A DNA stretch of 24,996 nt from JAAGZL01 sp050297535 (GCA_050297535.1 JBNKSV010000034.1:1-24996); one strand, 5' to 3'; shown: positions 12,285-21,155, counted from the stretch's first letter. The notes: generated by a model from the letters alone, not told the origin. Numbers and translations: made by a program.

Positions 12285-14951
12285 ATGAGCGATGTTAAAG
12301 TAAAACAACTTGCCGGAGATGTTGGTATACCGGTCGAAACTCTGCTGTCACAGCTGGAGAAGGCCGGGGTGAAGAAGAGCGATGGCGAGGATGTGGTAAC
12401 GGAGGCGGAAAAGTCTCAGCTGTTGGCTCATCTACGGGAAAGTCATGGCAAGAATGCGGGTGATGGTGCAGGTTCCGGTCGCAAGATAACCCTGAAGCGC
12501 AAAAGCGTAAGCGAACTGCGTCAACCAGCTGCTGCTGGGCGTACCACTGTGCGTGGTGCGGCGCGTGGCAGTGGCAAAACGGTTAGTGTAGAGGTGCGCC
12601 GTAAACGGGTTATATCGAAGGTAGAGACCGACTCGGAGAAGGCCAAGCGGCTGCAGGAGGCGGAAGCGGCTAGAAAGGCGCTGGCGGAGCAGGAAGAGAT
12701 CAAGAAACAGATCGCCGCCGAGGCAGAGGCCAGACGCAATGCAGAGCAGGCAAAACGTGACTCTGCGCTAAAAGAGAAACAGGAGGCCGAGGAGCAGAGG
12801 CTCAGAGAGGAAGAACAGGCCAAAAAGGAACAGGAAGAACAGGAGCGTAAGGCCGGAGAAGATGCCGAGGTCGAGTCGGAGTCTAAAAAGGAACAGGCAG
12901 CAGAACCAGAAAATGTCGGCGAAGAAGATGTAGCTTCGGAGGCCAAAAAGAAGGCGGTTGAGGCAGAGGCTAAACGTGTAGCCGAAGAGAAGAGCAGCAA
13001 GAAGAGCGCGCATCGTAAAGACGAACAGCGCGGCCGCAATAAGGAATACAAGGAAACCCGCCATGGACGCGAAGAGCTGCATGTAGCAAAAGATAAGAGT
13101 GGTCGTCGTAAGGGTGGCAAGACCCAGAAACGGCGTCCGGTCCAGGTGCAGCAAGAGACCCAGCACGGCTTTGTAAAACCCACGGCACCAGTAGTGCATG
13201 ATGTGGAGATACCAGAGTCCATCACGGTTGCCGATCTGGCGCAGCGCATGTCGGTAAAGGCCGCCGAGGTGATCAAGGAACTGATGAAGATGGGCATGAT
13301 GGTTACTATCAATCAGCCGCTGGACCGGGATACCTCCACCCTGGTGGTGGAAGAGATGGGCCATAATCCGGTGATGCAGAAGGACGAGGATATTGAGGCC
13401 GATATGATCAGTGCGCTGGATGAAGAGGTGAAGGGTGAAAAGCTTCCTCGCGCGCCTGTTGTAACAATCATGGGGCATGTCGATCACGGCAAGACCTCGC
13501 TGCTGGATCATATTCGTGCTACCAGGGTGGCGGCAGGCGAGGCCGGCGGCATTACCCAGCACATCGGCGCTTATCATGTGGAGACAGACAAAGGAATGAT
13601 CTCCTTCCTGGATACCCCAGGCCATGCCGCGTTTTCAGCCATGCGCGCCCGTGGCGCCAAGGTTACAGACATAGTGGTCTTGGTGGTTGCGGCCGATGAC
13701 GGCGTGAAGCCTCAGACCGTGGAGGCGATACAGCACGCCAAGGCGGCTGAAGTACCAATTATTATAGCCATCAACAAGATGGATAAGCCGGAGGCCAATC
13801 CTGATAAGGTGACTCAAGAGCTTACCCAGCATGAGATCGTCCCGGAAGACTGGGGTGGTGATACCATGTTTGTGCAGGTATCGGCCAAGAGCGGACAGGG
13901 TATTGATGATCTGTTGGATGCGATCCTGCTGCAGGCAGAGGTGCTGGAATTGACGGCCGTGGTGGATGCTCCGGCACGTGGCATCATTGTCGAATCCAGT
14001 CTGGATAAAGGACGTGGTCCCGTGGCCACGGTGCTGGTGCAGTCCGGTACCCTGCTCGCAGGCGATATCCTGGTCAGTGGCCAGGAGTTTGGCAGGGTGC
14101 GCGCCCTGTTAGACGAGAATCGTCACAACATAAAATCAGCCGGACCTTCCATGCCGGTAGAGGTGTTGGGTCTGTCCGGTGTGCCTAATGCCGGTGACGA
14201 TGTTCTGGTGGTAAAGACCGAACGTCAGGCGCGTGAATTATCGGATATGCGTAGAGAGAAGAACCGTGACAACCGCATGGCGGATCAGAAGGCCGCCAAG
14301 ATGGACGAATTCTTCTCGCAGATGACCGAGGGCGAGACCAATTACGTCAACCTGATCGTCAAGGCAGACGTCCAGGGTAGTGTTGAGGCCCTGAAGGAGT
14401 CGCTGCTCAAGATCGAGGCGGATAACGTTAAGGTCAAGATTGTTGCCTCTGGAGTGGGCGGAATCAATGAATCTGACGTCAACCTGGCCATCACCTCTGG
14501 CGCCTTCATTATCGGCTTTAACGTGCGCGCCGATGCCACAGCGCGTCGTGCGGCGGAAGACAAGGGTGTGGATATCCGTTATTACGGCATCATCTACGAG
14601 ATCATAGACGACGTTAAGAAGGCTATCTCCGGTCTGCTCAGTCCCGAGATTCGGGAAGAGATCATCGGTCTGGCCGAGGTCAGGGATGTGTTCCGTTCCT
14701 CCAAGTTTGGGGCCATTGCTGGCTGTATGGTGATCGAAGGCACGGTCAAGCGCCACAACCCGATTCGCGTGCTGCGCGACAACGTGGTTATTTATGAGGG
14801 CGAGCTGGAATCACTGCGCCGCCACAAGGATGATATCAACGAGGTCAAGGCCGGAACCGAATGCGGTATCGGTGTTAAGAACTACAATGATGTCAAAGAG
14901 GGTGATCAGATAGAGGTGTTCGAGCGTACCGAAGTGGCGCGTGAGATCTAA
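12285..14951 (+). CDS. infB: Translation initiation factor IF-2
   Basis: IF-2 is the GTPase that brings initiator tRNA to the 30S subunit and promotes subunit joining. The 888-residue protein is the long proteobacterial form. It has an N-terminal IF2N helical domain (about 1-50), a long charged Glu/Lys/Ala-rich linker (about 105-300), and a second IF2N-like domain (about 315-365, ITVADLAQRMSVKAAEVI). The G domain begins near 390, with GHVDHGKT (397-404), DTPGH (443-447) and NKMD (497-500). Beyond it lie the beta-barrel, domain III and the C-terminal tRNA-binding domain (GTVKRHNPIRVLRDNVVIYEG). Internal starts giving shorter isoforms are known in enteric bacteria but cannot be shown here. AGGAG lies at normal spacing from the ATG. 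Confidence 0.98.
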   Translation: MSDVKVKQLAGDVGIPVETLLSQLEKAGVKKSDGEDVVTEAEKSQLLAHLRESHGKNAGDGAGSGRKITLKRKSVSELRQPAAAGRTTVRGAARGSGKTVSVEVRRKRVISKVETDSEKAKRLQEAEAARKALAEQEEIKKQIAAEAEARRNAEQAKRDSALKEKQEAEEQRLREEEQAKKEQEEQERKAGEDAEVESESKKEQAAEPENVGEEDVASEAKKKAVEAEAKRVAEEKSSKKSAHRKDEQRGRNKEYKETRHGREELHVAKDKSGRRKGGKTQKRRPVQVQQETQHGFVKPTAPVVHDVEIPESITVADLAQRMSVKAAEVIKELMKMGMMVTINQPLDRDTSTLVVEEMGHNPVMQKDEDIEADMISALDEEVKGEKLPRAPVVTIMGHVDHGKTSLLDHIRATRVAAGEAGGITQHIGAYHVETDKGMISFLDTPGHAAFSAMRARGAKVTDIVVLVVAADDGVKPQTVEAIQHAKAAEVPIIIAINKMDKPEANPDKVTQELTQHEIVPEDWGGDTMFVQVSAKSGQGIDDLLDAILLQAEVLELTAVVDAPARGIIVESSLDKGRGPVATVLVQSGTLLAGDILVSGQEFGRVRALLDENRHNIKSAGPSMPVEVLGLSGVPNAGDDVLVVKTERQARELSDMRREKNRDNRMADQKAAKMDEFFSQMTEGETNYVNLIVKADVQGSVEALKESLLKIEADNVKVKIVASGVGGINESDVNLAITSGAFIIGFNVRADATARRAAEDKGVDIRYYGIIYEIIDDVKKAISGLLSPEIREEIIGLAEVRDVFRSSKFGAIAGCMVIEGTVKRHNPIRVLRDNVVIYEGELESLRRHKDDINEVKAGTECGIGVKNYNDVKEGDQIEVFERTEVAREI

Positions 14952-14968
14952 CGGGATACCCCTGTTTA

Positions 14969-15346
14969 ATGGCCAGAGAATTTAGCAGAACCGACCGGGT
15001 TGGTTCCCAGATGCAGCGTGAGCTTGCGCAACTGGTGCGGGATGAGCTGCACGACCCGCGTCTGGGCATGATTACCATCCAGGCTGTAAAGGTGGTGCGT
15101 GATTTCTCCCACGCCAAGGTATATTTCACCTTTATCGGGGGTGAAATGGGTGTGGCGGAGACCACCAAAGTTCTGAAAGATACAGCTCCATTCTTTAGGC
15201 ATGAGCTTGGTCATCGCCTGAATATCCGAACCCTGCCGCAACTCCACTTTGTCTATGATGAGTCCATCGAGAAGGGGGCCAATCTATCTGCGTTGATCGA
15301 CCTGGCGGTGGCGAGCGACAAGAAAAGATCCAATGAAAATGAGTAG
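14969..15346 (+). CDS. rbfA: RbfA, 30S ribosome-binding factor
   Basis: RbfA is a KH-like factor that binds the 30S neck during 16S rRNA 5'-end maturation and is important at low temperature. The 125 residues include the start REFSRTDRVGSQMQRELAQ, the RDELHDPRLGMITIQAVKVVRDFSHAKVY block, and the end FFRHELGHRLNIRTLPQLHFVYDES, all typical. The ATG lies 17 bases after infB, with a poor Shine-Dalgarno match (GGGATACC). truB begins nine bases after its stop. Confidence 0.96.
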   Translation: MAREFSRTDRVGSQMQRELAQLVRDELHDPRLGMITIQAVKVVRDFSHAKVYFTFIGGEMGVAETTKVLKDTAPFFRHELGHRLNIRTLPQLHFVYDESIEKGANLSALIDLAVASDKKRSNENE

Positions 15347-15355
15347 ACAGTAAGT

Positions 15356-16264
15356 ATGGGAAGGCGTAGAAAAAGCGGCCGTAATGTGCGCGGTATCCTG
15401 TTGTTGGACAAGCCGTTGGGTCTTACCTCCAATAAGGCCTTGCAGGATGTAAAACACATATTCAAGGCGCAGAAGGCCGGCCATACTGGTAGCCTGGACC
15501 CCCTGGCCGACGGACTGCTGCCAATCTGTTTTGGGGCTGCCACCAAGGTGTCTGCCTTCCTGTTAGATGCGGATAAGCACTATTTGGTACGGATTAAGCT
15601 GGGTGTAACCACCACTACCGCCGATGCGGAAGGTGAGGTGCTAGAGACTAAACCGGTGGACGGTATCAGCGAATCAGATATACAAAAGATTCTGACAGGA
15701 TTCGAAGGTGAAATAGAACAGATTCCACCTATGTATTCTGCCCTGAAACACAAGGGTGAGCGTTTATACAAATTGGCCCGGGACGGTATCGAAGTAGAGC
15801 GAGAGCCGCGCAGGGTGACTATTCATAACATAATTTTGCATGGCTATTCGGAGCCTGAATTCGAGCTGGACGTGCGTTGTTCCAAGGGAACATATATCCG
15901 CACCCTGGCGGAGGATATAGGCAAGAAGCTTGGTTGTGGCGCCCATGTGACGGCTTTGAGGCGTACTGGGGTAGGCCCATACGGTGCGGATAATCTGATA
16001 AGCATGGAACAGATCAGGGAGTTGGCCGAAGAGGGATTTTCCGCCCTGGATGGAGTGCTGCTACCAGTAGATAGCGCTCTGGCCGCTTGGCCTGAGGTGA
16101 AGTTGTCCCCGGACGCCACGTTTTACCTGAAGCAGGGACAGCCGGTGCTGGTGCCGAATGCGCCCACCGAAGGCATGGTGAAGATATATGATGCCAATGG
16201 CGTATTCATGGGGGCAGGTGAGGTATTGGATGATGGTAGGGTTGCGCCGCGCCGCATGATGTAG
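15356..16264 (+). CDS. truB: TruB, tRNA pseudouridine-55 synthase
   Basis: TruB converts U55 in the T-loop of tRNA to pseudouridine. The 302-residue protein has LLLDKPLGLTSNKALQDVK and then AGHTGSLDPLADGLLPICFG, with the catalytic Asp48 in SLDPLA. Y-x-V-R-I-K-L-G, GEIEQIPPMYSALKHKGERLYKLAR and CSKGTYIRTLAEDIG follow. The C-terminal region, with VEREPRRV and the PUA-like end (VKIYDANGVFMGAGEV), also fits. It starts with ATG after an AAG-type weak ribosome binding site. The following gap suggests rpsO-pnp also have their own promoter. Confidence 0.97.
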   Translation: MGRRRKSGRNVRGILLLDKPLGLTSNKALQDVKHIFKAQKAGHTGSLDPLADGLLPICFGAATKVSAFLLDADKHYLVRIKLGVTTTTADAEGEVLETKPVDGISESDIQKILTGFEGEIEQIPPMYSALKHKGERLYKLARDGIEVEREPRRVTIHNIILHGYSEPEFELDVRCSKGTYIRTLAEDIGKKLGCGAHVTALRRTGVGPYGADNLISMEQIRELAEEGFSALDGVLLPVDSALAAWPEVKLSPDATFYLKQGQPVLVPNAPTEGMVKIYDANGVFMGAGEVLDDGRVAPRRMM

Positions 16265-16274
16265 GCGAACGGCA

Positions 16275-16356
16275 ATCCCCTTTTCCATGATTGGGAGAGG
16301 ATTAGGGTGATGTTTTAGGTCTTTAGGATTGCACCCTCACCCCAAGGGAATAGGGA
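16275..16356. repeat. GC-rich dispersed repeat, copy 3 (degenerate)
   Basis: GGGAGAGGATTAGGGTGA (16293-16310) and the later GCACCCTCACCCCAAGGG (16331-16348) carry the same words as copy 2, in the same order and orientation. The first hairpin arm has decayed to CCCCTTTTCC. It starts within 11 bases of the truB stop. Confidence 0.7.
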
Positions 16357-16419
16357 GTAAGATGCCGTTGGCTAAGCTGGGGATATTTAAAATCTATCCA
16401 CACTATTTGAGGTTTTAAT

Positions 16420-16448
16420 TTGCTTGGGTTGTCTAAACCTAGCATAAT
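16420..16448 (+). promoter_or_regulatory. Candidate sigma-70 promoter of rpsO-pnp
   Basis: TTGCTT (16420-16425) and CATAAT (16443-16448; five of six) are separated by exactly 17 bases. The predicted transcript would carry a leader of about 180 nt before rpsO. The -35 box is weak, so this is tentative. Confidence 0.45.
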
Positions 16449-16525
16449 GCACGGCCTATTTTGCTGCTGATTAATGGCAGACGGATACTGAACGGCTTTG
16501 CCGGCTGATCAGATATCTATGTGGC

Positions 16526-16602
16526 GGCCTCCTAACGGAGGCCAAACGTCCGTAGCCTGAACCCATTGTCGGGGTGCGGATCTTCAGTGGGATGGTCCCA
16601 CT
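16526..16602 (+). promoter_or_regulatory. Structured rpsO leader, possible S15 autoregulation
   Basis: Two stable hairpins sit between the candidate promoter and rpsO: GGCCTCC-TAAC-GGAGGCC (16526-16543) and AGTGGGA-TGG-TCCCACT (16586-16602). The second ends 15 bases before the GAGGAG ribosome binding site (16618-16623). Neither is followed by a T-run, so they are not terminators. In many bacteria S15 binds its own leader to repress translation, using structures that differ by lineage; these hairpins are candidates. Confidence 0.5.
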
Positions 16603-16631
16603 TAATCTAATGTCAATGAGGAGAAATCAAC

Positions 16632-16901
16632 ATGGCAATGAACGCGGAAGAGAAACAGGCGATTGTTGAGCAGTATGCTCGTTCCAAGGGTGACACCGGG
16701 TCTCCCGAAGTACAGGTGGCGCTGTTGACCGCCAACATCAAGAAGCTCACTGAGCATTTCGCAGAACACAAGCATGATCACCATTCCCGTCAGGGTCTGG
16801 TACGGATGGTTAATTCGCGCCGCAAGCTTCTGGACTATCTGAAGGGTAAAGATGTGGAGCGTTATCGCGCCCTCATTGCCAGTCTTGGTCTGCGCCGTTA
16901 A
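16632..16901 (+). CDS. rpsO: 30S ribosomal protein S15
   Basis: S15 is an early-binding protein of the 30S central domain and contacts 16S rRNA helices 20-22. The 89-residue length is exact for the family. Signatures are EEKQAIVEQYARSKGDTGSPEVQVALL, the INI-like linker NIKKLTEHF, then HDHHSRQGLVRMVNSRRKLLDYLK and the end YRALIASLGLRR. GAGGAG lies eight bases upstream of the ATG. It lies upstream of pnp as in enterics, but with a much shorter gap. Confidence 0.98.
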   Translation: MAMNAEEKQAIVEQYARSKGDTGSPEVQVALLTANIKKLTEHFAEHKHDHHSRQGLVRMVNSRRKLLDYLKGKDVERYRALIASLGLRR

Positions 16902-16934
16902 GCCGCTCAACTCAAAGAATACGAGGATATTATA

Positions 16935-19028
16935 GTGAGTTTGATAACCAAAGAATTTCAATATGGTGACCACAAAGTAGTCCTAGAAACCGGCGAGATC
17001 GCCCGTCAGGCCGACGGCGCCATAATGATCAATATGTCCGATACCGTGGTGCAGTGCACCGTGGTTGGGGTAAAGGATAGCGGCGAAGGGCGTGATTTCT
17101 TTCCCCTGACCGTGGACTATCAAGAGAAGACCTACGCCGCCGGAATCATACCCGGCGGTTTTTTTCGCCGTGAGGGACGTCCGAGTGAGAAAGAGACCCT
17201 CACCTGCCGTCTGATCGACCGACCCATTCGTCCGCTGTTTCCAAAGGGATATACCAGAGAGGTGCAGATCATCTGTACCGTAATGTCCCTCAATCCTGCT
17301 GTGGATCCAGAGATCCCGGCCCTGATCGGTACCTCTGCAGCCCTGGCCATATCCGGTCTGCCATTCCAGGGTCCGATCGGTGCGGCGCGCGTGGGATACA
17401 AGGACGGCCAGTATCTGCTGAATCAAGCCAAGACCGGACTGAATGACAGCAGCGATCTGGACCTGGTGGTTGCAGGTACGGAAGAGGCTGTGCTGATGGT
17501 TGAATCCGAGGCCAACGAGCTGTCGGAAGAGGTGATGCTGGGTGCGGTCATGTTTGGCCATGAGCAGATGCAGACTGTGATCAAGGCGATCAGAGAGTTG
17601 GCTGCGGAAGTTGGCAAGGATCAGGTCGAATTTGTTGCGCCGACCGTTGACACCGAACTGGTGGATGCCGTAGCCGCTGCCGCGACCGCTGGTCTGACCG
17701 AGGCCTATTCCATCGCCGACAAGATGGATCGCTACAGCCGCGTCGATGCAGTGACTGCCGAGACCGTGGAAAGGCTCTGCGCTGGCGATGAAGCCAAGTG
17801 GAGCGAAGGTGAGGTCAAGGGAGCTATCGACAGCCTAAAGAAGAAGATTGTGCGTGGACGCATTCTGGAAGGCGAGCCGCGTATTGACGGCCGTGATACC
17901 AGGACCGTGCGTCCCATCACCGTGCGTACCGGCGTGCTGCCGCGCACCCACGGTTCCGCCCTGTTTACCCGTGGCGAGACCCAGGCCCTGGTGGTTACTA
18001 CCCTGGGTACCGAGCGTGATTCCCAGATCATCGATGCACTGGGCGGTTCCTACCGCGAACCATTCATGCTGCACTACAACTTTCCGCCATTCTGCGTGGG
18101 CGAGACCGGGCGTGTAGGTTCCCCCAAGCGCCGCGAGATCGGACATGGTCGTCTGGCCAAGCGTGGTGTGCTGGCCTCTATGCCCAGCATGGAGGAGTTC
18201 CCATACTCCATTCGTGTGGTTTCCGAGATCACCGAGTCCAACGGCTCCAGTTCCATGGCCTCGGTATGCGGTACCAGCCTGGCCCTGATGGACGCCGGTG
18301 TTCCGCTGAAGTCCCCGGTTGCCGGTGTGGCTATGGGCTTGATCAAGGACGAGGACAAGTTCGCGGTCCTGACCGATATCCTGGGTGATGAGGATCATCT
18401 GGGTGATATGGACTTCAAGGTTGCCGGTACCGCCAACGGCGTCAATGCCCTGCAGATGGATATCAAGATCAACGGTATCACCAAGCAGATCATGGAGATC
18501 GCCCTGGCCCAGGCCAAAGAGGGGCGTCTGCATATCCTGGGCGAAATGAACAAGGTCATCAACGCATCCCGTACCGAGATGTCCGAGCATGCCCCGCGCA
18601 TCATCTCCATCAAGATCGACCCGGAGAAGATCCGTGATGTGATCGGTAAGGGCGGCGTGACCATCCGTTCCATCACCGAGGAGACCGGAGCCACCGTGGA
18701 TGTGACCGACGATGGCGTGGTCAAGATTTTCTCAGTCGACAAGGCTGCCGGTGAAGAGGCCAAGAAGCGCATCGAGCTGATCACCGCCGAGGTCGAGGTT
18801 GGCCGCATCTATGAGGGTAAGGTGGCGCGTCTCATGGACTTCGGCGCCTTCGTAACCATACTGCCTGGCAAAGACGGTCTGGTGCATATCTCCCAGATCT
18901 GCGAGGAGCGGGTCGAGAAGGTCAGTGACAAGCTGTCTGAAGGCGATGTGGTCAAGGTCAAGGTCCTGGAGGTGGATAAGCAGGGCCGGGTACGCCTCAG
19001 CATGAAGGCGGTGCAGGAAGAAGCTTAA
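16935..19028 (+). CDS. pnp: Polynucleotide phosphorylase
   Basis: PNPase degrades RNA 3' to 5' using phosphate and is a core part of the degradosome. The 697 residues contain two RNase PH-like domains (about 1-230 and 310-550, with GETQALVVTTLG and the FMLHYNFPPFCVGETGR active-site region), separated by a helical linker. A KH domain follows (about 552-615, IRDVIGKGGVTIRSITEETGA), and then an S1 domain (about 620-692, GRIYEGKVARLMDFGAFV). The start is GTG at 16935 with GAGG eight bases before it. It ends at a strong terminator. The S1 domain reaches the end of the protein, so the usual C-terminal tail is short. Confidence 0.98.
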   Translation: MSLITKEFQYGDHKVVLETGEIARQADGAIMINMSDTVVQCTVVGVKDSGEGRDFFPLTVDYQEKTYAAGIIPGGFFRREGRPSEKETLTCRLIDRPIRPLFPKGYTREVQIICTVMSLNPAVDPEIPALIGTSAALAISGLPFQGPIGAARVGYKDGQYLLNQAKTGLNDSSDLDLVVAGTEEAVLMVESEANELSEEVMLGAVMFGHEQMQTVIKAIRELAAEVGKDQVEFVAPTVDTELVDAVAAAATAGLTEAYSIADKMDRYSRVDAVTAETVERLCAGDEAKWSEGEVKGAIDSLKKKIVRGRILEGEPRIDGRDTRTVRPITVRTGVLPRTHGSALFTRGETQALVVTTLGTERDSQIIDALGGSYREPFMLHYNFPPFCVGETGRVGSPKRREIGHGRLAKRGVLASMPSMEEFPYSIRVVSEITESNGSSSMASVCGTSLALMDAGVPLKSPVAGVAMGLIKDEDKFAVLTDILGDEDHLGDMDFKVAGTANGVNALQMDIKINGITKQIMEIALAQAKEGRLHILGEMNKVINASRTEMSEHAPRIISIKIDPEKIRDVIGKGGVTIRSITEETGATVDVTDDGVVKIFSVDKAAGEEAKKRIELITAEVEVGRIYEGKVARLMDFGAFVTILPGKDGLVHISQICEERVEKVSDKLSEGDVVKVKVLEVDKQGRVRLSMKAVQEEA

Positions 19029-19054
19029 TCCTATCCTGACTTACCGGATAAATG

Positions 19055-19080
19055 GGGAGCCTGCGGGCTCCCTTTTTTTT
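19055..19080 (+). terminator. Strong intrinsic terminator after pnp
   Basis: GGGAGCC-TGCG-GGCTCCC is a seven-pair GC stem followed by eight T residues, 26 bases after the pnp stop. The same hairpin occurs after the second peptidoglycan-binding-like gene. Confidence 0.93.
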
Positions 19081-19200
19081 CGATTGAGAATATTCGAGAT
19101 ATTTGCAGGTTCAGGTCCTGTTCAGCTACATGCCTCTATCTTTCAACATGAAACATTCAGTTGAACATTTAAGGTATTTAAGACATAGAGGTAGCATAAA

Positions 19201-19686
19201 ATGAACCGGTTAATCACTTTTGTATGTGTGTTGTTCTTGGTTGGTACGTCTCCGGTTTATGCTGGCCATTACCGTGACTACTACCCTAGATATGATCGCA
19301 GTTATAGCTACAGCCATAGACACCACCATCATCATCACCATCGCAGAGGTTCTGCAGCCGCCTTAGGTTTTCTTGGTGGGTTCATTATTGGGAATATGGT
19401 TAGCAGGCCAGTACCTCCACCACGCAGGGTGGTTTACGCAAATCCATACCATTATAGCTCTCCGGCTGAACAGGCGTTTAATAGTCAAAGCAGTTATGTT
19501 CGCTACCAAGTTCAGTCGAGACTACAGCAGATGGGATTTTATTACTCCTCCATAGATGGGATCTGGGGGCCGGCAACCCAAAGCGCCTTTGAAAATTTCG
19601 CCGCAAGTTCTGGGAATCTCCATCTCTTGACCAGCTATGCCGGGTCAAATGAGATGATACATATGCTGTTAAGTGGTAGGGTTTGA
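19201..19686 (+). CDS. Exported His-rich protein with peptidoglycan-binding-like domain
   Basis: The 161-residue protein has a Sec signal peptide (MNRLITFVCVLFLVGTSPVYA, cut after Ala21). A Tyr/Arg/His-rich segment follows (residues 23-49), with seven consecutive histidines at 41-47. Next is a Gly-rich hydrophobic stretch with GxxxG spacing (AAALGFLGGFIIGNMV). The C-terminal module is VQSRLQQMGFYYSSIDGIWGPATQSAFENFAASSG, the pattern of a PG_binding_1 domain (DGxxGPxTxxAxxxF). It would act in the periplasm or envelope, and the His run could bind metal ions. It is a close paralog of the next gene. It has AGAGGT before the ATG and a weak upstream promoter (TTGAAC at 19161). Function is unknown. 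Confidence 0.85.
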   Translation: MNRLITFVCVLFLVGTSPVYAGHYRDYYPRYDRSYSYSHRHHHHHHHRRGSAAALGFLGGFIIGNMVSRPVPPPRRVVYANPYHYSSPAEQAFNSQSSYVRYQVQSRLQQMGFYYSSIDGIWGPATQSAFENFAASSGNLHLLTSYAGSNEMIHMLLSGRV

Positions 19687-19709
19687 ACGTTTCCTCAAAT
19701 ATCCCAGCA

Positions 19710-19737
19710 AAAATAGGGAGTTTTGTCTCCCTATTTT
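19710..19737 (+). terminator. Hairpin terminator between the two paralogs
   Basis: AAAATAGGGAG (19710-19720) and CTCCCTATTTT (19727-19737) pair perfectly over 11 bases around TTTTGT. The symmetrical A/T flanks would allow termination in both directions. It separates the paralogs into different transcripts. Confidence 0.75.
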
Positions 19738-19876
19738 CCATCTCTGGGGTTATATTTAGGGATATACGTGCCATGATTGTAAATTATAAATATCGGCAGG
19801 TTTAGTAGATAGATTGTATTTTTCCAGATGGGAAAAATCCCTAGATCAAGCCACTTCAGCCACAGAGGTAATAAAA

Positions 19877-21130
19877 ATGAACAGGTGGATAACTTTTTTA
19901 TGTGTTGTAGCTCTTGTCTTTTCAACCCCGGTATATTCCGGTAGCGCTACCAGAGCGGCGGTATTGGGGCTTATCGGTGGGTACGCGATAGGGAAGTATA
20001 CGAGTAAACCCGCATATAGTTCTCCAAGATACAGGACCCCCAGATATGTCTCACCGATGGAGCAGGTGTTTAGGACGCAAAGTCAATTTGTACGTCGTCA
20101 GCTACAGGTGAGGCTACAGGAGAAGGGTTTTTACTACTCATACATTGATGGTGCTTGGGGTCCTGGCACCCAGGGGGCATTTGAGAACTATGCTGCAAGC
20201 TCTGGCAAAACCCATCTGCTGACAAATTATGTCGGGGCAAACGAGTTGATGCGCATGTTGTTGAGCCCGGAAGAGGCGCAGCAGTTTAAGGTTGCCGAAG
20301 AGCCGGTAAATAATGCTCCACCAGCCGACGAGGCTGGAGATGTGCCGCAAGGGATAGCGGCCGAAACTGCTATTGATCCCGAGGTGGCGAAAGAGAAGAT
20401 TAAGGTCGCTGATGATCAACTAGCACTCATGAATGATGTCCTGAGTGCGGAGATAATGGCAAAAGGAAATGGGGATTTCCACCAGGACAAGGTCAATGCT
20501 GTTAAGGCGCGTATTGCTGTTATTGAGGCATTTAGGGGCCAATCTATAGCTGATTCAGGTGCCTCCGTGGGGGCTACATCCATGCCAGTCTCCCTTTCAG
20601 ACCCAGGTGTCGCCAAGATCTATCCATTGATCCCGTTCTATATGCCGGGTTCAGGTCAGGCTGGAGAGTTGCAGATTGTGCCGCGGGCTACAGGTAAAGG
20701 GGTTGTTTACGACTTCAATTTTATTCAGCACGGTGGTGATGCCGGTGGCGCAGGAAACATTATCACCATCAATAGTAGCGATATAGCTGAAATAAACCAC
20801 GGCATAGAGAAGAGCCATGAGTGGAGTAGTGAGGCGAAGAAGAAGGGATTGCGTCAGTTATATCAGAAGGTCGCCAGCTGTTTTCCAGAAGATATGTGCG
20901 ATGACGGCAAGGCTGGTGCTGCAACTAAGGTGCTGTTTATGTTGTATGAAGATGGTTCAACTGCAGCTAAGATTCAGCAAAAGAGCGGCGATAATATAGT
21001 TGGCTATAATCTCTCGATTGAATCCGCGCTCCTCCTTGCGTCATATCTGGACTATATGAAGGCCAAGGGCGAAGCATCCTATGGGGCTGGGATTATGACC
21101 GATGCCGATCTAAACTCGGTGTTTAAGTGA
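19877..21130 (+). CDS. Exported peptidoglycan-binding-like protein, large paralog
   Basis: The 417-residue product repeats the layout of its neighbour: signal peptide (MNRWITFLCVVALVFSTPVYS), a Gly-zipper-like stretch (RAAVLGLIGGYAIGKY) and the module LQVRLQEKGFYYSYIDGAWGPGTQGAFENYAASSG. It lacks the His run. It adds about 260 residues: an acidic linker, a helical segment (about 180-225), and a C-terminal domain I do not recognise (about 245-417, with IYPLIPFYMPGSG, VVYDFNFIQHGGDAGG and CFPEDMCDDGKAG, a possible disulfide pair). I choose the ATG at 19877 because the signal peptide starts there, with AGAGGT upstream as in the paralog; a frame from 19814 would precede it without purpose. Confidence 0.85.
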   Translation: MNRWITFLCVVALVFSTPVYSGSATRAAVLGLIGGYAIGKYTSKPAYSSPRYRTPRYVSPMEQVFRTQSQFVRRQLQVRLQEKGFYYSYIDGAWGPGTQGAFENYAASSGKTHLLTNYVGANELMRMLLSPEEAQQFKVAEEPVNNAPPADEAGDVPQGIAAETAIDPEVAKEKIKVADDQLALMNDVLSAEIMAKGNGDFHQDKVNAVKARIAVIEAFRGQSIADSGASVGATSMPVSLSDPGVAKIYPLIPFYMPGSGQAGELQIVPRATGKGVVYDFNFIQHGGDAGGAGNIITINSSDIAEINHGIEKSHEWSSEAKKKGLRQLYQKVASCFPEDMCDDGKAGAATKVLFMLYEDGSTAAKIQQKSGDNIVGYNLSIESALLLASYLDYMKAKGEASYGAGIMTDADLNSVFK

Positions 21131-21155
21131 TCATTAAAGATGCTAAAAGCACGTG

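Noticed and set aside
12521..13625. Two long minus-strand reading frames (263 and 285 codons) opposite infB
   Set aside because: They are the complement of the Glu/Lys/Ala-rich linker of IF-2, giving Ser- and Leu-rich or low-complexity translations without family signatures or ribosome binding sites.
17835..18590. A 251-codon minus-strand frame opposite pnp
   Set aside because: It mirrors strong coding of pnp; the translation is Gly/His-rich with no domain.
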